From positions 77,276,087 through 77,340,086 of the forward strand of contig CM036201.1 in assembly GCA_020631735.1 (NCBI GenBank): a DNA stretch of 64,000 bases. Reading direction: 5' to 3'. The notes beneath the pieces are model-generated. The model was not told where the DNA came from. It worked only from the letters and a program-made list of their open reading frames with translations, and ran no database searches. This stretch comes from Saccharum officinarum. Lineage: Eukaryota > Streptophyta > Magnoliopsida > Poales > Poaceae. This document shows, piece by piece, positions 12,201 through 22,080 of the stretch. Positions within the stretch are counted from its first letter, which is position 1. Each line of letters starts with the position of its first letter. Position numbers and translations under genes: made by a program.

Positions 12201-12438
12201 AGCTGCCCTAGCAGCATTGTGTACTAAGCTGAAGGGAGAAGATCGGCCGACAATGAGAGAAGTAGAGATGACACTTGAGAATCTACTAGTTAAGAAGAAA
12301 CATGTTCCCTGCGATACAACATTAAGAATACTTGGTGAAAAGGAAAGTATGGCTCATTGGATGTCAAATGAACAGGTTTCTACTGAAACTAGTAGACAAT
12401 ACACTACAGAAGAGGAAACGCTATTGTCCGCGAGGTAG
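9219..12438 (+). CDS. Wall-associated receptor kinase-like protein (WAK-like), intact
   Basis: A predicted plasma-membrane receptor kinase that would bind cell-wall pectin or related ligands outside and signal through a Ser/Thr kinase inside. Four exons are inferred from GT-AG sites in phase 1: 9219-10173, 10437-10565, 10974-11123 and 11243-12438 (2430 nt, 809 aa). Exon 1 encodes a signal peptide and a GUB_WAK galacturonan-binding domain ([20 protein letters not shown]). Exons 2 and 3 each encode one EGF-like module (DINEC starts; the second resembles a calcium-binding EGF). Exon 4 encodes a membrane segment (about residues 415-438) and a kinase with glycine loop GGGGHG (about 497-502), VAVK lysine (about 517), HRD (about 611-613) and DFG (about 631-633). 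All catalytic residues are present and no frameshift is seen. Two decayed copies follow downstream. A LINE ends 99 bp upstream of the ATG. Confidence 0.93.
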
Positions 12439-12759
12439 CTGAGCTGATCCTATGCTTTCCTGGAAACTGTTTCATAAATTGATTTCACCTAGGAAGCCAA
12501 CACAAAAATGTCTCTTTCTTTGTTATCTTCTAAATTATTCTGCTAGTGATTCGGCTATTTTTCTTCCACTGTATATTTCACATGCATTGCCCCCTAAATA
12601 AATACTATAATGCCAACAGTTCTTGTGCTTAGTGTTTGTCAATTGAACGTGAAAAATGTCTTGCCAACTTGAATTGTTATTCCAATCTATTGTAAGGACA
12701 AGGGAGTTCAAAGTAGAGCATTTGGTAGGCCTATGTAGTCTCGGTGTAATGCAGCTTAA
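12439..12759. other. 3' flank of the intact WAK-like gene
   Basis: No gene is seen. The stretch probably holds the 3' UTR; an AATAAA lies at 12597-12602, about 160 bp after the stop codon, and may be a polyadenylation signal. Confidence 0.4.
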
Positions 12760-12952
12760 GCCTTGTTTGGCATGGCTCTAGCAGAAGCTTCTACAGAGGA
12801 GCCATACCAAACAATTTTTAAGGCAGGGGGGCAGTTTTCCAGTGAACAGTACAGGAGTCGGAGCCATTTCTAGGTGAGGAGCCGGAGCTACAAAAATTGT
12901 GTCCTCCTAAAGTGCTCCGGCTCCTCCGAAGTCAGAGTCCTGCCAAATAGGC
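12760..12952. mobile_element. MITE-like element with terminal inverted repeats
   Basis: The left end GCCTTGTTTGGCATGGCTCT and the reverse complement of the right end (GCCTATTTGGCAGGACTCT) form imperfect inverted repeats of about 20 bp around a 193-bp body with no coding capacity. A possible TAA duplication flanks it (12757-12759; right copy at about 12955-12957, if the end is two bases further on). The size and ends fit a grass MITE; the superfamily is not settled. Confidence 0.55.
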
Positions 12953-13360
12953 TCTAACTATTTACCCAATTCCGGAGAAACATTTGTGCACATAACGATG
13001 ATTAATGCCATATTTGGATCTCCCGAAAACAATGAGAATAAGATCCAAACACTTGAATTTTAGAATCCACATATCTATCAAACCCTGCAATTTGGAGATT
13101 CTCACTATTTGAAGACAATAACCATTATGAGAATAAGATATAAACATTTTTATCTAGAATTTAGATTGTACGTTAGTATCTAGAATCACTATGAGAAAGA
13201 GGTCAAATAAGCAGAGCCATATGGTTTTCCTATGTGCATCTCTAACCATATGGTTTTCCTAAGAGCATCTCTAACTATACCAAAAAAATACTCCCAAGAA
13301 TATGGTTTTTCATCCTTTCCAAAACATATTAGGAGGTTGAAAACAACCACATCTCCAAGA
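12953..13360. other. Non-coding spacer
   Basis: No gene is recognised. The stretch holds the 29-bp tandem duplication listed next and AT-rich sequence in which an ATGAGAATAAGAT motif recurs (near 13030 and 13127), suggesting old MITE debris. Confidence 0.35.
13217..13274. repeat. 29-bp tandem duplication
   Basis: Two adjacent 29-bp units, 13217-13245 and 13246-13274, each begin CCATATGGTTTTCCTA and end GCATCTCTAA, with two mismatches between them. Small tandem duplication in non-coding DNA. Confidence 0.8.
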
Positions 13361-14790
13361 TTTTTTTTTCTCGAACAGTGCAGGAGAACTGCACGTCATT
13401 TCATTAAGGTAGAAAACAATGTTACAAGGGTCTAAGAGACCCAACTCACACACACCACCCCCAGGACACTAAGTTACAAACTCGCCACACAAATAATAGA
13501 AACGACCAAAAAAACCTCCGTGCTTTAAACTCCTGCTGACAGCAACCTAAATACAAGTTCCTGGAGTTTGGAGGCCCCTGCCGAGCACCAGAGCCCTCCC
13601 TCTAAGTTAATAGCCCTAAGGACCTCCTGGACGCTTGGCCTCTTATTATCAGAGACACAAGAGTTGCGATGCTTCCAAATCTCCCATGCCACCAAAATTA
13701 TCAAGGAGTTGAGGCCTTTACGCGCTTCCTTGGGGACAACTGCAGTTGACCTCTTCCACCACCCCGAGAAACGGGTCTCAGTAGGCTGTGGTGCCAACTG
13801 CAGCAGTCCAAACTGCTGTAGAACCAGGGACCAAACTTGTCGAGCGAATACACAGCCCAATAGCAAATGATTTATTGTTTCATCTTCTTGATCACTAAGG
13901 GACATGACTTAGGATGGGCCAGATTCCTCTTTGCTAGTCGATCAGCTGTCCAAACCCGATTATGGAACACCAGCCAGATGAAAAACTTACAGCGCGGGGG
14001 AGCCCAGGTTTTCCAGATCCTTCTCCAAGAACCAAACTTGATGGATCCCACAAAGAAGGCCGCATAGGCAGATTTACTACTGTAAGAATGATCCTATGAT
14101 AATTTCCAACTAAAACGGTCTAGAATCTCCGAATGCAAAATAATTCCATCCACAATATCCCAAATGTGGAGGTAATCAAGGAGGACCTCAACTGTATGAG
14201 CTCCCTTAATATCTTGTACCCAACTTCTATTATGCAGTGCTTGAGCCGCAGTCCTTCTTTTGGCTATTCGTTTTTGGACTGTTTTGAACAGGTTAGGCGC
14301 TATTTTAGCCATGGTATGCCCATCCAACCATTTATCTGTCCAGAACAAGATTTCCTCTTCATTTCCGACTATGGCATCAACTGCAACATTGAAGAGGGCC
14401 TGGGCTTTATGAGGAACAGTGATAGGAAGGCCAGCCCAAGGCCTCTTAGCAACTGTTTTTTGCGCCCAGAGCCACCGAATCCTAAGAGCCCAACCAAGAA
14501 GTTCGAGATTATGAATCCCATGGCCTCCATATTCCAGTGGTCTCTATACTTTTTCCCAAGCTACTAGGCAATTGTCACCATTGGCCTGTTGGTGACCCTT
14601 CCAAAGAATCCTCGCCGTTTTTTATCAATAGCCTTAAGCACCCATTTTGGAAGGTCCAAGGCTATTAAAGGATATATTAGGAGAGCAGTCAGCATGACCT
14701 TCACCGCCCAACCCTATTCATTAGAGAAGCCTTCCATCCAGGGAGATACTTTGCCACCTTGTCCACTAAAGGTAGCAGCACCTCCAGGGT
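13361..14790 (-). mobile_element. 5'-truncated LINE fragment (RT C-terminus and zf-RVT)
   Basis: A minus-strand LINE tail. A T9 run at 13361-13369 is the poly(A) tail on the coding strand. Moving right, 13905-13525 encodes the C-terminal zinc-finger-like domain (NHLLLGCVFARQVW) and 14348-14094 encodes the FWTDKW region. About 14790-14380 carries the connection domain in broken frames (VKVMLTALLIYP, LPKWVLKAIDK). It lacks the endonuclease and RT catalytic core, as expected for a 5'-truncated insertion. Stops and frameshifts are frequent. No clear target-site duplication was found. Confidence 0.8.
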
Positions 14791-14842
14791 GATGTGGAGG
14801 AGGCGCCGCCTCGTGAGCTGGATGTAGCGGCAGCGGGTGCAC

Positions 14843-15293
14843 TGTCGATACGGGACCCATAGGGTTTCTCATAAGAACAATTACTGGTAATGGGCCCTAG
14901 CCTATCCCACCGCCAGACAGAAGAGGCGTGATGATAGATGACGTCGATTTCGAGTAGAACAGGCTAAACTAGCTGGACTCCTAATAGAAAGTATCTTATG
15001 TAATTAGATCAGGATATCTTCTTTGATCCGACTAGGACTGTAACTGCACCATAGCCATCTCTACCTATATAAAGAGAGGCTACAGACACCCTCTGTAATA
15101 ACACGATCATAATAATCAATCCAACGCAAAGGCAAACGTCGACTAGACGTAAAAACTATTACTCGATCATGAGGGCCCGAACCAGTATAAATCGACTATC
15201 TCTTGTGTTAACCGTCAAGTTCTGCATACGCTGAAGCCCAAACAACTATCCCGGGTACCCCCGTGGCAGGCTATCGGTGGTAAAACATCAACA
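14843..15293 (+). repeat. 5' LTR of non-autonomous element
   Basis: A 451-bp LTR with TG...CA ends and a TATATAAAG box at 15066-15074. It aligns along its whole length with 16321-16772 with many substitutions, so this is not a recent insertion. Confidence 0.8.
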
Positions 15294-15310
15294 GCTAGCA
15301 TGCCAGGTAG

Positions 15311-15499
15311 GCACCCCCTGTAACAACACGATCATAACAATCAATCCAACGCAAAGGCAAATGCCGACTGGACGTAAAGGCTGTTACTCGATCACGAGGG
15401 CCCGAACCAGTATAAATCGACTGTCTCTTGTGTTAACCGTCGAGTTCTGTATACGCCGAAGCCCGAACAACTGTCTCGGGTACCCCCGTAGCAGGCTAT
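15311..15499 (+). repeat. Partial third LTR copy inside the element
   Basis: About 189 bp from GCACCCCCTGTAACAAC to GCAGGCTAT match the 3' part of the LTRs (16565-16754 in the right LTR) but lack the upstream promoter half. By eye it resembles the right LTR more closely than the adjacent left LTR. It points to unequal recombination or a template-switch event. Confidence 0.75.
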
Positions 15500-16320
15500 G
15501 GATGAGGAAACGTATCCCACATCACAAGACTTCTTTCATCTGTCAGAATAGATTACCCAACGCAATAACGCCGAGAGATTAGTCTACCTCTGACCTCTAT
15601 CACAAGACTTCTTCCATCTACTACAAGCAATACCCAACTCATGCCCGGGGCTGCTCTACCTCACAAACCATCGTATTCATGAATACAAGATTCAAGATCT
15701 ACACTAAGACTTCACTGGTTTACAACAGCTTATGAGGAGGGTATTTATAGACCAAGGAGCGGTATACACAGACCAAGTCCACCAATAGATTCAACCTGAC
15801 AGCCACCAGGAGAAAAGCATAAAGCAGTAAAAGCAAGTCAGAAAAAATGACCACATGTGAATCTACAGTGCACCAGGACGGCATATCCAAAGGAATATTC
15901 TAACACTATGTGACCCATGACCGCGCAATATTCAACCACACAACGACCAACTACCACCTACCACTGACAGATCACCTGAGAATACGATAAATGGACCCTC
16001 TATTCGAGTTCTTTCTTCACAAAAGAACCTGGATATAGGCTCAGAGGCTGCAGGGTACCTATCCTCATGAGAGATTTTCAGTTTTTTAGCTCGGAAGATT
16101 CAAGACCCTTCAACTTTTTATTCTAAATAGCAAGAGGCTCGGGGCTACACTCGGTGAATGCTCTTTTTCTCCGAAAAAGCGCACATAACTCAAGGATTTT
16201 TTTCAAGAAAGACCACTCTAGGGTTTCTCTTCGAAAGAACCCGGACCAGGCTTGCTTCTCCTGGTAAGACTTGAGAAAGCAAGGAGGCTTTTGAGTTCAA
16301 CCATGAAACGCTCGGCGGCT

Positions 16321-16772
16321 TGTCGATACAGGACCCACAGGGTTCCTTATCAGAACAATTACTGGCAATGGGCCCTGGCATGGCCCACTGCCAAACGGAA
16401 GAGGCGTGATGATAGACGACGCCGATTCCGAGTAGAACAGGCTAAACTAGCCAGACTTCTAGTAGAAAGTACCTTCTATAATTAGATCAGGACACCTTCT
16501 TTGGATCCGACTAGGACTGTAACTGCACTATAGCCGTCTCTACCTATATAAAGAGAGGTTATGGGCACCCCCTATAACAACACGATCATAACAATCAATC
16601 AAACGCAAAGGAAAACGCTGACTAAACGTAAAGGCTATTAGTTGATCACGAGGGCCTGAACTAGTATAAATCGACTGTCTCTTGCGTTAACCATCGAGTT
16701 CTGCATACGCCGAAGCCCGAACAACTGTCCCGGGTACCCCCGTGGCAGGCTGTCGGTGGTAAAACATCGACA
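16321..16772 (+). repeat. 3' LTR of non-autonomous element
   Basis: A 452-bp copy with TATATAAAG at 16545-16553 and an ATCGACA terminus. Paired with 14843-15293. Confidence 0.8.
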
Positions 16773-17230
16773 CACACCACCGTCGCGAGTCGCAGGTCAC
16801 GAGAGATGTGCTGCTAGGCCGCCTCTACCCGGAGTGATGCCCTTGGCCGAGTGGCGGATAGCTTTGTCTGTGTTGCCTCCGACCGAGCTGCGCCGTGGAC
16901 GACCAGATCCATGTCGCCCTCAGCCAGAGCCCTTCGTGGCGTCGTCGCTCCAGGCCCCCCACGCCACCAGCATCGCCGCCGCTCCGAGTAGGCCCATTGT
17001 CACCAGTGCCATCGCTGCCCCACTATGCTGGATCTGAGGGAGAGCTAAGAGTGGGAGAGATGGGAGTGGGGTGGCAGCGGAGTGTGTGCCCACGAGAGAC
17101 AGGCGAGGTGGACTCAGCGAGGTGTGAGAGAAAAGCTAGGTTAGGGTTAGAGTGTGGTGGAGGCTTATATTCAATTGTAAGTGAATATCTACCGTTGCTC
17201 CGATCAAACGGCAGAGGATGAAGCGGGCTA
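16773..17230. other. GC-rich stretch of unknown origin
   Basis: Several short overlapping open frames in a GC-rich composition encode low-complexity Pro/Arg/Ser-rich peptides. I recognise no domain. It could be a captured gene fragment or part of the repeat downstream. Confidence 0.3.
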
Positions 17231-17429
17231 AGTTGGATTACATGTGATGGGCCAAATTTGAGGTTACCTTGGTCTGTTATATGTTACTGTATAAATGTCT
17301 TTTATTTTTTCTTTTGCTCATAGAAATATGTTTAATCCTAAAATGAGGATAATAATAATAACTATATTTTACATGATTCCTATGTGTTCTAGATGATTTT
17401 GACATGGGCTAGACTACATAGGCAGGGTT

Positions 17430-18640
17430 CTCTAGGATTTTCAGAAGTATTTACATGAGCCCCTTGAAAACTTAGGAGTTGTAGTGAGGGCTCCATGAAA
17501 TGGTGAATCTATGAAGCATGTATATCATGCCTATCAAAAAGTCTTGAATTTTTTTTTGCAAGAGTGTAGACCCAAAACATGGCTCCACACAAAATCTTAG
17601 ATTTTTCTGATCAATTTCGGTCATTATCACATTTATTTTGTTCTAAAATGGAGAAAGGAGGTTAAGTTACCGTGTCAAAATAATATAATTTTTCATCTGC
17701 CCCTACCAAATTAGGTTCACTGGGCCATATGAGACACAGTATAAAAATCTGGCATGGTTTTGGATCGTTTTAGGGGTAGCCTCAGTTCAACCTCCAATTA
17801 TTTTGTACCGTCGCGCGGAAATTCATTTAAACCGTAGAAGATAGCAAACCACCTCTGAAAAATCTAAAACTTAGTGTTACCTTAACTTGTGGTATGTACA
17901 AGCTTGAGAAAAGTTTCAGACGCATATGACGTCGAAATACACGAGACCCTTGGAAACCTTGGAGTTGTAGTTAGGGCTCCATGAAATGGCGCGTCCACTT
18001 TGTAGTCAGGGCTCACATGCAAATTGACAAAACAACATATTTTAGGTACACAAGTACTGCATAAAAATTTCAGACAATTTTAGTAAGTTGGGAATATACA
18101 TCCTTCACAAATAGAAACATCTCTCCCTTAGTCATTCCAAAAAAACATCTCACTTAGTCATGTAACTATGTCCAGATGTATCCATTTATGAATAATGTGC
18201 AATATGGCTTTTTAAAACCATTCAAATTTTTTTGCAATGATTATACACCAAAATCATGTTTCCTGCAAGTTTGTAGATTTTCTAACCACATTTAGATATT
18301 ATTACATTTGAATTTCAGACATAATTTTAGGACCATAGATGAATTTTAATGGAAAAGTCATCGACTACAAAGTTTTAAACCTCATCGAGACCTATAGGTT
18401 TGGTTTTAGTCATTTCCCCATATGAGTTTGTTTGAACAATTTGAAATTTTAATTTTAAATTATGAGGACTTCAAACAAAAGTTTGGGACGTAAAATGGTT
18501 ACAAATGGAAAAGTCGTCAACTGTGAATTTTTAGAATTCATTGAGATCTACAACTTTTGTTTTGGTCCCTTCTTTATTCGAGTTTGTTTGAATAATTCAA
18601 AATCAAGATCTACATATCTTGGAATGTTGTCTATTACTGG
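17430..18640. repeat. Repeat-rich non-coding block, possibly transposon subterminal arrays
   Basis: Two internal direct repeats are visible. A segment at about 17450-17505 (GAGTTGTAGTGAGGGCTCCATG) recurs at about 17945-17995. A segment of about 90 bp at 18355-18445 recurs at 18508-18603 (AAAAGTC(A/G)TC ... GAGTTTGTTTGAA). The phrase CATTGAGATCTACAACTTTTG is of the kind found in subterminal arrays of grass CACTA elements, but no CACTA termini were found, so the class is a guess. Confidence 0.4.
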
Positions 18641-18674
18641 TTAATAATAGTTGGCCATCATTGAGATCGCATAT

Positions 18675-18753
18675 GCGGCCATGGGTCAATGGTTAGGTGC
18701 CTGGGGTTTAGGACCCTTCCAAAGGCTCAGGTTTGACACCTGGTAGCCATTGA
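18675..18753 (+). repeat. tRNA-related SINE-like fragment
   Basis: AATGGTTAGGTGCCTGGGG resembles an RNA polymerase III A box, and GGTTTGACACC about 40 bp downstream resembles a B box (consensus GGTTCGANNCC). The segment does not fold into a convincing tRNA. It is best read as a SINE head remnant, with low certainty. Confidence 0.3.
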
Positions 18754-18759
18754 TTTTCT

Positions 18760-19283
18760 TTATTTTCACAACTTGTTGGTGCGCAACTGCGCATGTCGGC
18801 AGCTTCGCTGGGCCATGGCTGTTGGGCCTGTACTGTTGTGGCTTGGATCGGAGCTGTTGGGCTGGTTACAGAGTGGGCTGGCTGCGGGCCAGAAGCTGGC
18901 AAAAATGAGAAGGCTACAGACAACAGTGTTTAATCTTATTAGTATGTCACATTGTCCCTGTGTTAGCCACACTAGCTACACAAAGATATTTAGCATGTTT
19001 ATCAATCTAGCTTCACTTAGAGTTTTATCCGGCTAGCACTGGGAACCAGAATATCCCTGTGGATGGAGAATTTGTTTGGCGGATATTGTCCGACCAACAA
19101 GGAAATGCACTGTTAATTAACCTGATGATTTTCCTTGAGTGATATGGAAATTCCTGATTTCAGTAGTGAGTAAATTGCATTATCAGTGCTTACAGAATGC
19201 TATGTACTTGTTTCTTCCCAATATCCATATAATGTGTTAACAATTAATATGGATGTCTTCTTTGTTGTGCATATATTTTATAG
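18760..19283. other. Spacer upstream of WAK-like pseudogene 2
   Basis: No gene is recognised. The galacturonan-binding exon and first EGF exon expected upstream of the pseudogene are not found here, so the 5' half of that copy seems lost. Confidence 0.4.
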
Positions 19284-20773
19284 ACATAAACGAGTGTGCC
19301 AATCCAGAAGCGCATTCGTGCTATGGAACCTGCCAAAATTACCCAGGAGGTTTTCAATGCCAATGTCCTAATGGAAATTACGGAAATCCTCACACAAAAG
19401 ATGGGTGCATTGCAATACAACAAAGAAAGAATTCATTCACAGGTGACAAGCCGCTACAACCGACTTATTAACTTACTTTCCATATTATTGTCATTGTTGT
19501 GTTAGATGTGCTCCTACCCTATAATGCTTATTTGTGATGATTCCAATTTATGACTTATAGACAATCCATTTTTTCTCTTTCTAGATTTAAGCATCAGGCT
19601 AGGATTAGGCGGTGGAACAAGTCTTTTGCTAGCACTTGGTGCTCCCTTCATAACACGTAAAATAAAGCTGCAAAAGGTGAAAAAGATGCGAGAGAAAATT
19701 TTCAAACAAAATTATGGGCTACTGTTGCAGCAACTAATATCACATAATGCCGATATTGGAGAAAGAATGATCATTACGTTAAGGGATCTAGAGAAGGCTA
19801 CTAACAATTTTGACAACGAGTGTGTGATCGGTGGAGGAGGGCATGGTACTATATTCAAAGGAATTATAGACCTACAAGTTGTGGCAATCAAGAAATCAAG
19901 GATCGTGGTGCAGAGAGAAATAGGAGAATTCATCAATGAAGTTGCTATTCTTTCTCAAGTGAACCATAGAAATGTGGTGAAACTATTTGGATGTTGCCTT
20001 GAGGCAGAAGTCCCGCTACTGATTTATGAGTTCATCTCAAATGGAACTCTTTATCAACATCTCCATGTCGAAGGACCAATATCATTACCATGGGTTGATC
20101 GAATAAGGATTGCGCTTGAAGTTGCTAGAGCTATATCCTATCTACATTCAGCTACTTCTATCCCAATATTCCATAGAGATATTAAGTCCTCTAACATACT
20201 TCTTGACGATAGGTTAACAGCAAAGGTATCGGACTTTAGAGCTTCAAAGTATATTCCAATTGATCAAAGAAATAACTACAGCTATTCAAGGGACCATTGG
20301 TTACTTAGATCCTGTGTACTATTATACAGGTCAATTGACAGACAAGAGTGATGTCTTTAGTTTTGATGTTCTTCTTATAGAATTGCTTACTAGGAAGAAA
20401 CCATTCCTTTATAGGTCCAATGATAATGATAGTCTTGTTTCACATTTTGAAAAGCTGCTAGCTAGCACAAGGCTACCTATTTAGCATAATAGATCCTCGA
20501 GTCATGGAAGACGAAGATGGGGAAGTCCAAGAAGTAGCTACACTAGCATCAGTGTGTACTAAACTAAGGGGAGAAGACTGTCCTGCAATGAGAGAAGTGG
20601 AGATGACACTTGAAAATTTGCTATCTAAGAAGCAAATTCCTCCATGCAATACGACACCAAGACCCACTGAGGATGAAACTATAATTCAAGACATGCCTGA
20701 ACGGATAACAAATGAAGCAAGCATACAATACAGTATGGAAGATGAAATAATTTTGTCAGCAAGCTACGCTTGA
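19284..20773 (+). pseudogene. WAK-like receptor kinase pseudogene 2 (5'-truncated, DFG mutated)
   Basis: Exon 19284-19442 (159 nt) encodes an EGF-like module (DINECANPEAHSCYGTC) with acceptor and donor intact. Exon 19585-20773 encodes the membrane segment and kinase and matches the intact neighbour closely. Defects: the first two exons are missing; DFG reads DFR (near 20233), replacing the glycine after the magnesium-binding Asp; a frameshift occurs near 20270 before the activation-segment TAIQGT; a conserved Gly in FSYGVLL is Asp; and a second frameshift and stop lie near 20482. The frame recovers to the normal C-terminus ending at 20773. HRDIKSSN is retained. It is a relic of tandem duplication of the WAK-like gene. 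Confidence 0.9.
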
Positions 20774-21719
20774 TGAACTTGTGCAATTATGAATAATGAT
20801 GATTAACTTAAACAATTTGTTTTCTTCTAATGATTTTGTATATGTTTTGGTGATTTTCATGAATAATATAAATATTGCAGCTATGCACTTAATATTTGTT
20901 GGTCGAACATCAAATATTATTAGTTTGCTTTCCAGTTTGTTGCAACCTGTAAAGACCTGGAGTCTTAATTCTTGAGTTAATGTAGCTGATTATTGCGATG
21001 ATGTAAAGCCATGCATGGTGCGATGTGTAGTATAGTTGGACATTGGAATGTGGGCACTGACAAAAGGAATCTACACCTGATAAATGAATGTGCCTTTCCT
21101 AGATGGTGTATCAGCAGTTGCCCATTTTCCTTAATTAGGATTGGAAACAAATTAAGAATATATGGTGTTGGATGAATTCAAGTGGCCAAGAATCATCCAA
21201 AATCAAAACACTGCCTTTAAAGGGAAAAGTTTATAATCAAAATAGAAGAAAGGATATGATCTTGCTGTCCTGCCCATTTGCACCATCCCCTTCTTCTATC
21301 CCTTTCACAAAACATACTTACTCTAACAATATAAGAAACAATACTTCTTTCAAAAAAAGATATAAGAAACAATATGATACCTCAAAGAAAAACATCTTGT
21401 GTGCTAAGTGTCACCATTTGTAGAAGAAAATGCGACATAGGAAGCTTGTTTAGTGAAGTACGTTCTGAAAGTTTTGTGCAATAGAACCCCTATTTTACCA
21501 TGCTCTGAAATTTGTACTTACATGTGTGATGTATGTCGGGGCTAGTTTGCTCCAAGGACTAGTTTAATCGTTACAGCAGTTCGCTTCGCACGTTACAGTA
21601 GTTCACCCAGGCCCATATACTAGGGTGTACAAAGTACAAACCCTGACTTGTTGGAACTTCCATGTGCCAACTTTACCAAAGAAAGCAAATAAACGCGGTG
21701 GTGTGGTCGGTGGTTGTGG

Positions 21720-21721
<2 letters not shown>
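20774..21721. other. Intergenic spacer
   Basis: AT-rich and non-coding. Short open frames (for example 21172-21423) have no recognisable domains. It probably contains the 3' flank of pseudogene 2 and the upstream region of pseudogene 3. Confidence 0.35.
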
Positions 21722-21810
<89 letters not shown>

Positions 21811-21840
21811 ACGCAAATGGTATATATATATATATATATA
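21722..21840. repeat. (AT)n microsatellite, two blocks
   Basis: A pure AT/TA dinucleotide run of 86 bp at 21722-21807, a 13-bp interruption (TTGACGCAAATGG), then a second run of about 20 bp at 21821-21840. It lies about 240 bp upstream of the third WAK-like copy. Length is likely to vary between individuals and assemblies. Confidence 0.97.
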
Positions 21841-22080
21841 TTGCTAGCTAGATTAAAGTCTTCTTGCTACTCTACTATAATAAAGTGTGTTTGCTTCGCT
21901 CGCAAGTGTTTACTTACTTCCTTTAAAATTCGTCTTCGTACTTTTGCAACTTTCACTCGGCACAGCATGTGTACACACATATATACATATTGTGGCATGC
22001 ACTGGTACTGGAAGAACAAATATCATCCATCGCCAAGGCCACGGCCATCACCATCTAGCTTCGCTTAGTAAGTACAGCAC

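Larger units (their letters stand above)
14843..16772 (+). mobile_element. Non-autonomous LTR retrotransposon (1.9 kb, no coding capacity)
   Basis: Two direct repeats of about 451 bp, 14843-15293 and 16321-16772, run TGTCGATAC...ATC(A/G)ACA and bound about 1 kb of non-coding sequence. Just after the left LTR is GCTAGCATGCCAGGTAGG, resembling the post-LTR primer-site region of several grass gypsy elements. A GCTCGGCGGCT tract before the right LTR is a plausible polypurine tract, so orientation is plus. No gag or pol is recognisable. Flanking 5-mers (TGCAC and CACAC) do not match fully. The internal region begins with a partial extra LTR copy. Confidence 0.75.

Noticed and set aside
14838..16777. 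A perfect target-site duplication for the non-autonomous LTR element
   Set aside because: Flanking 5-mers are TGCAC and CACAC; only the last three bases could be matched, so no claim is made.
18675..18753. A functional tRNA gene
   Set aside because: The box-like motifs are present but acceptor and anticodon stems do not pair convincingly, and the B box is degenerate.
21625..22068. Open frame with a long Ile-Tyr repeat
   Set aside because: It is the translation of the AT microsatellite, not a gene.
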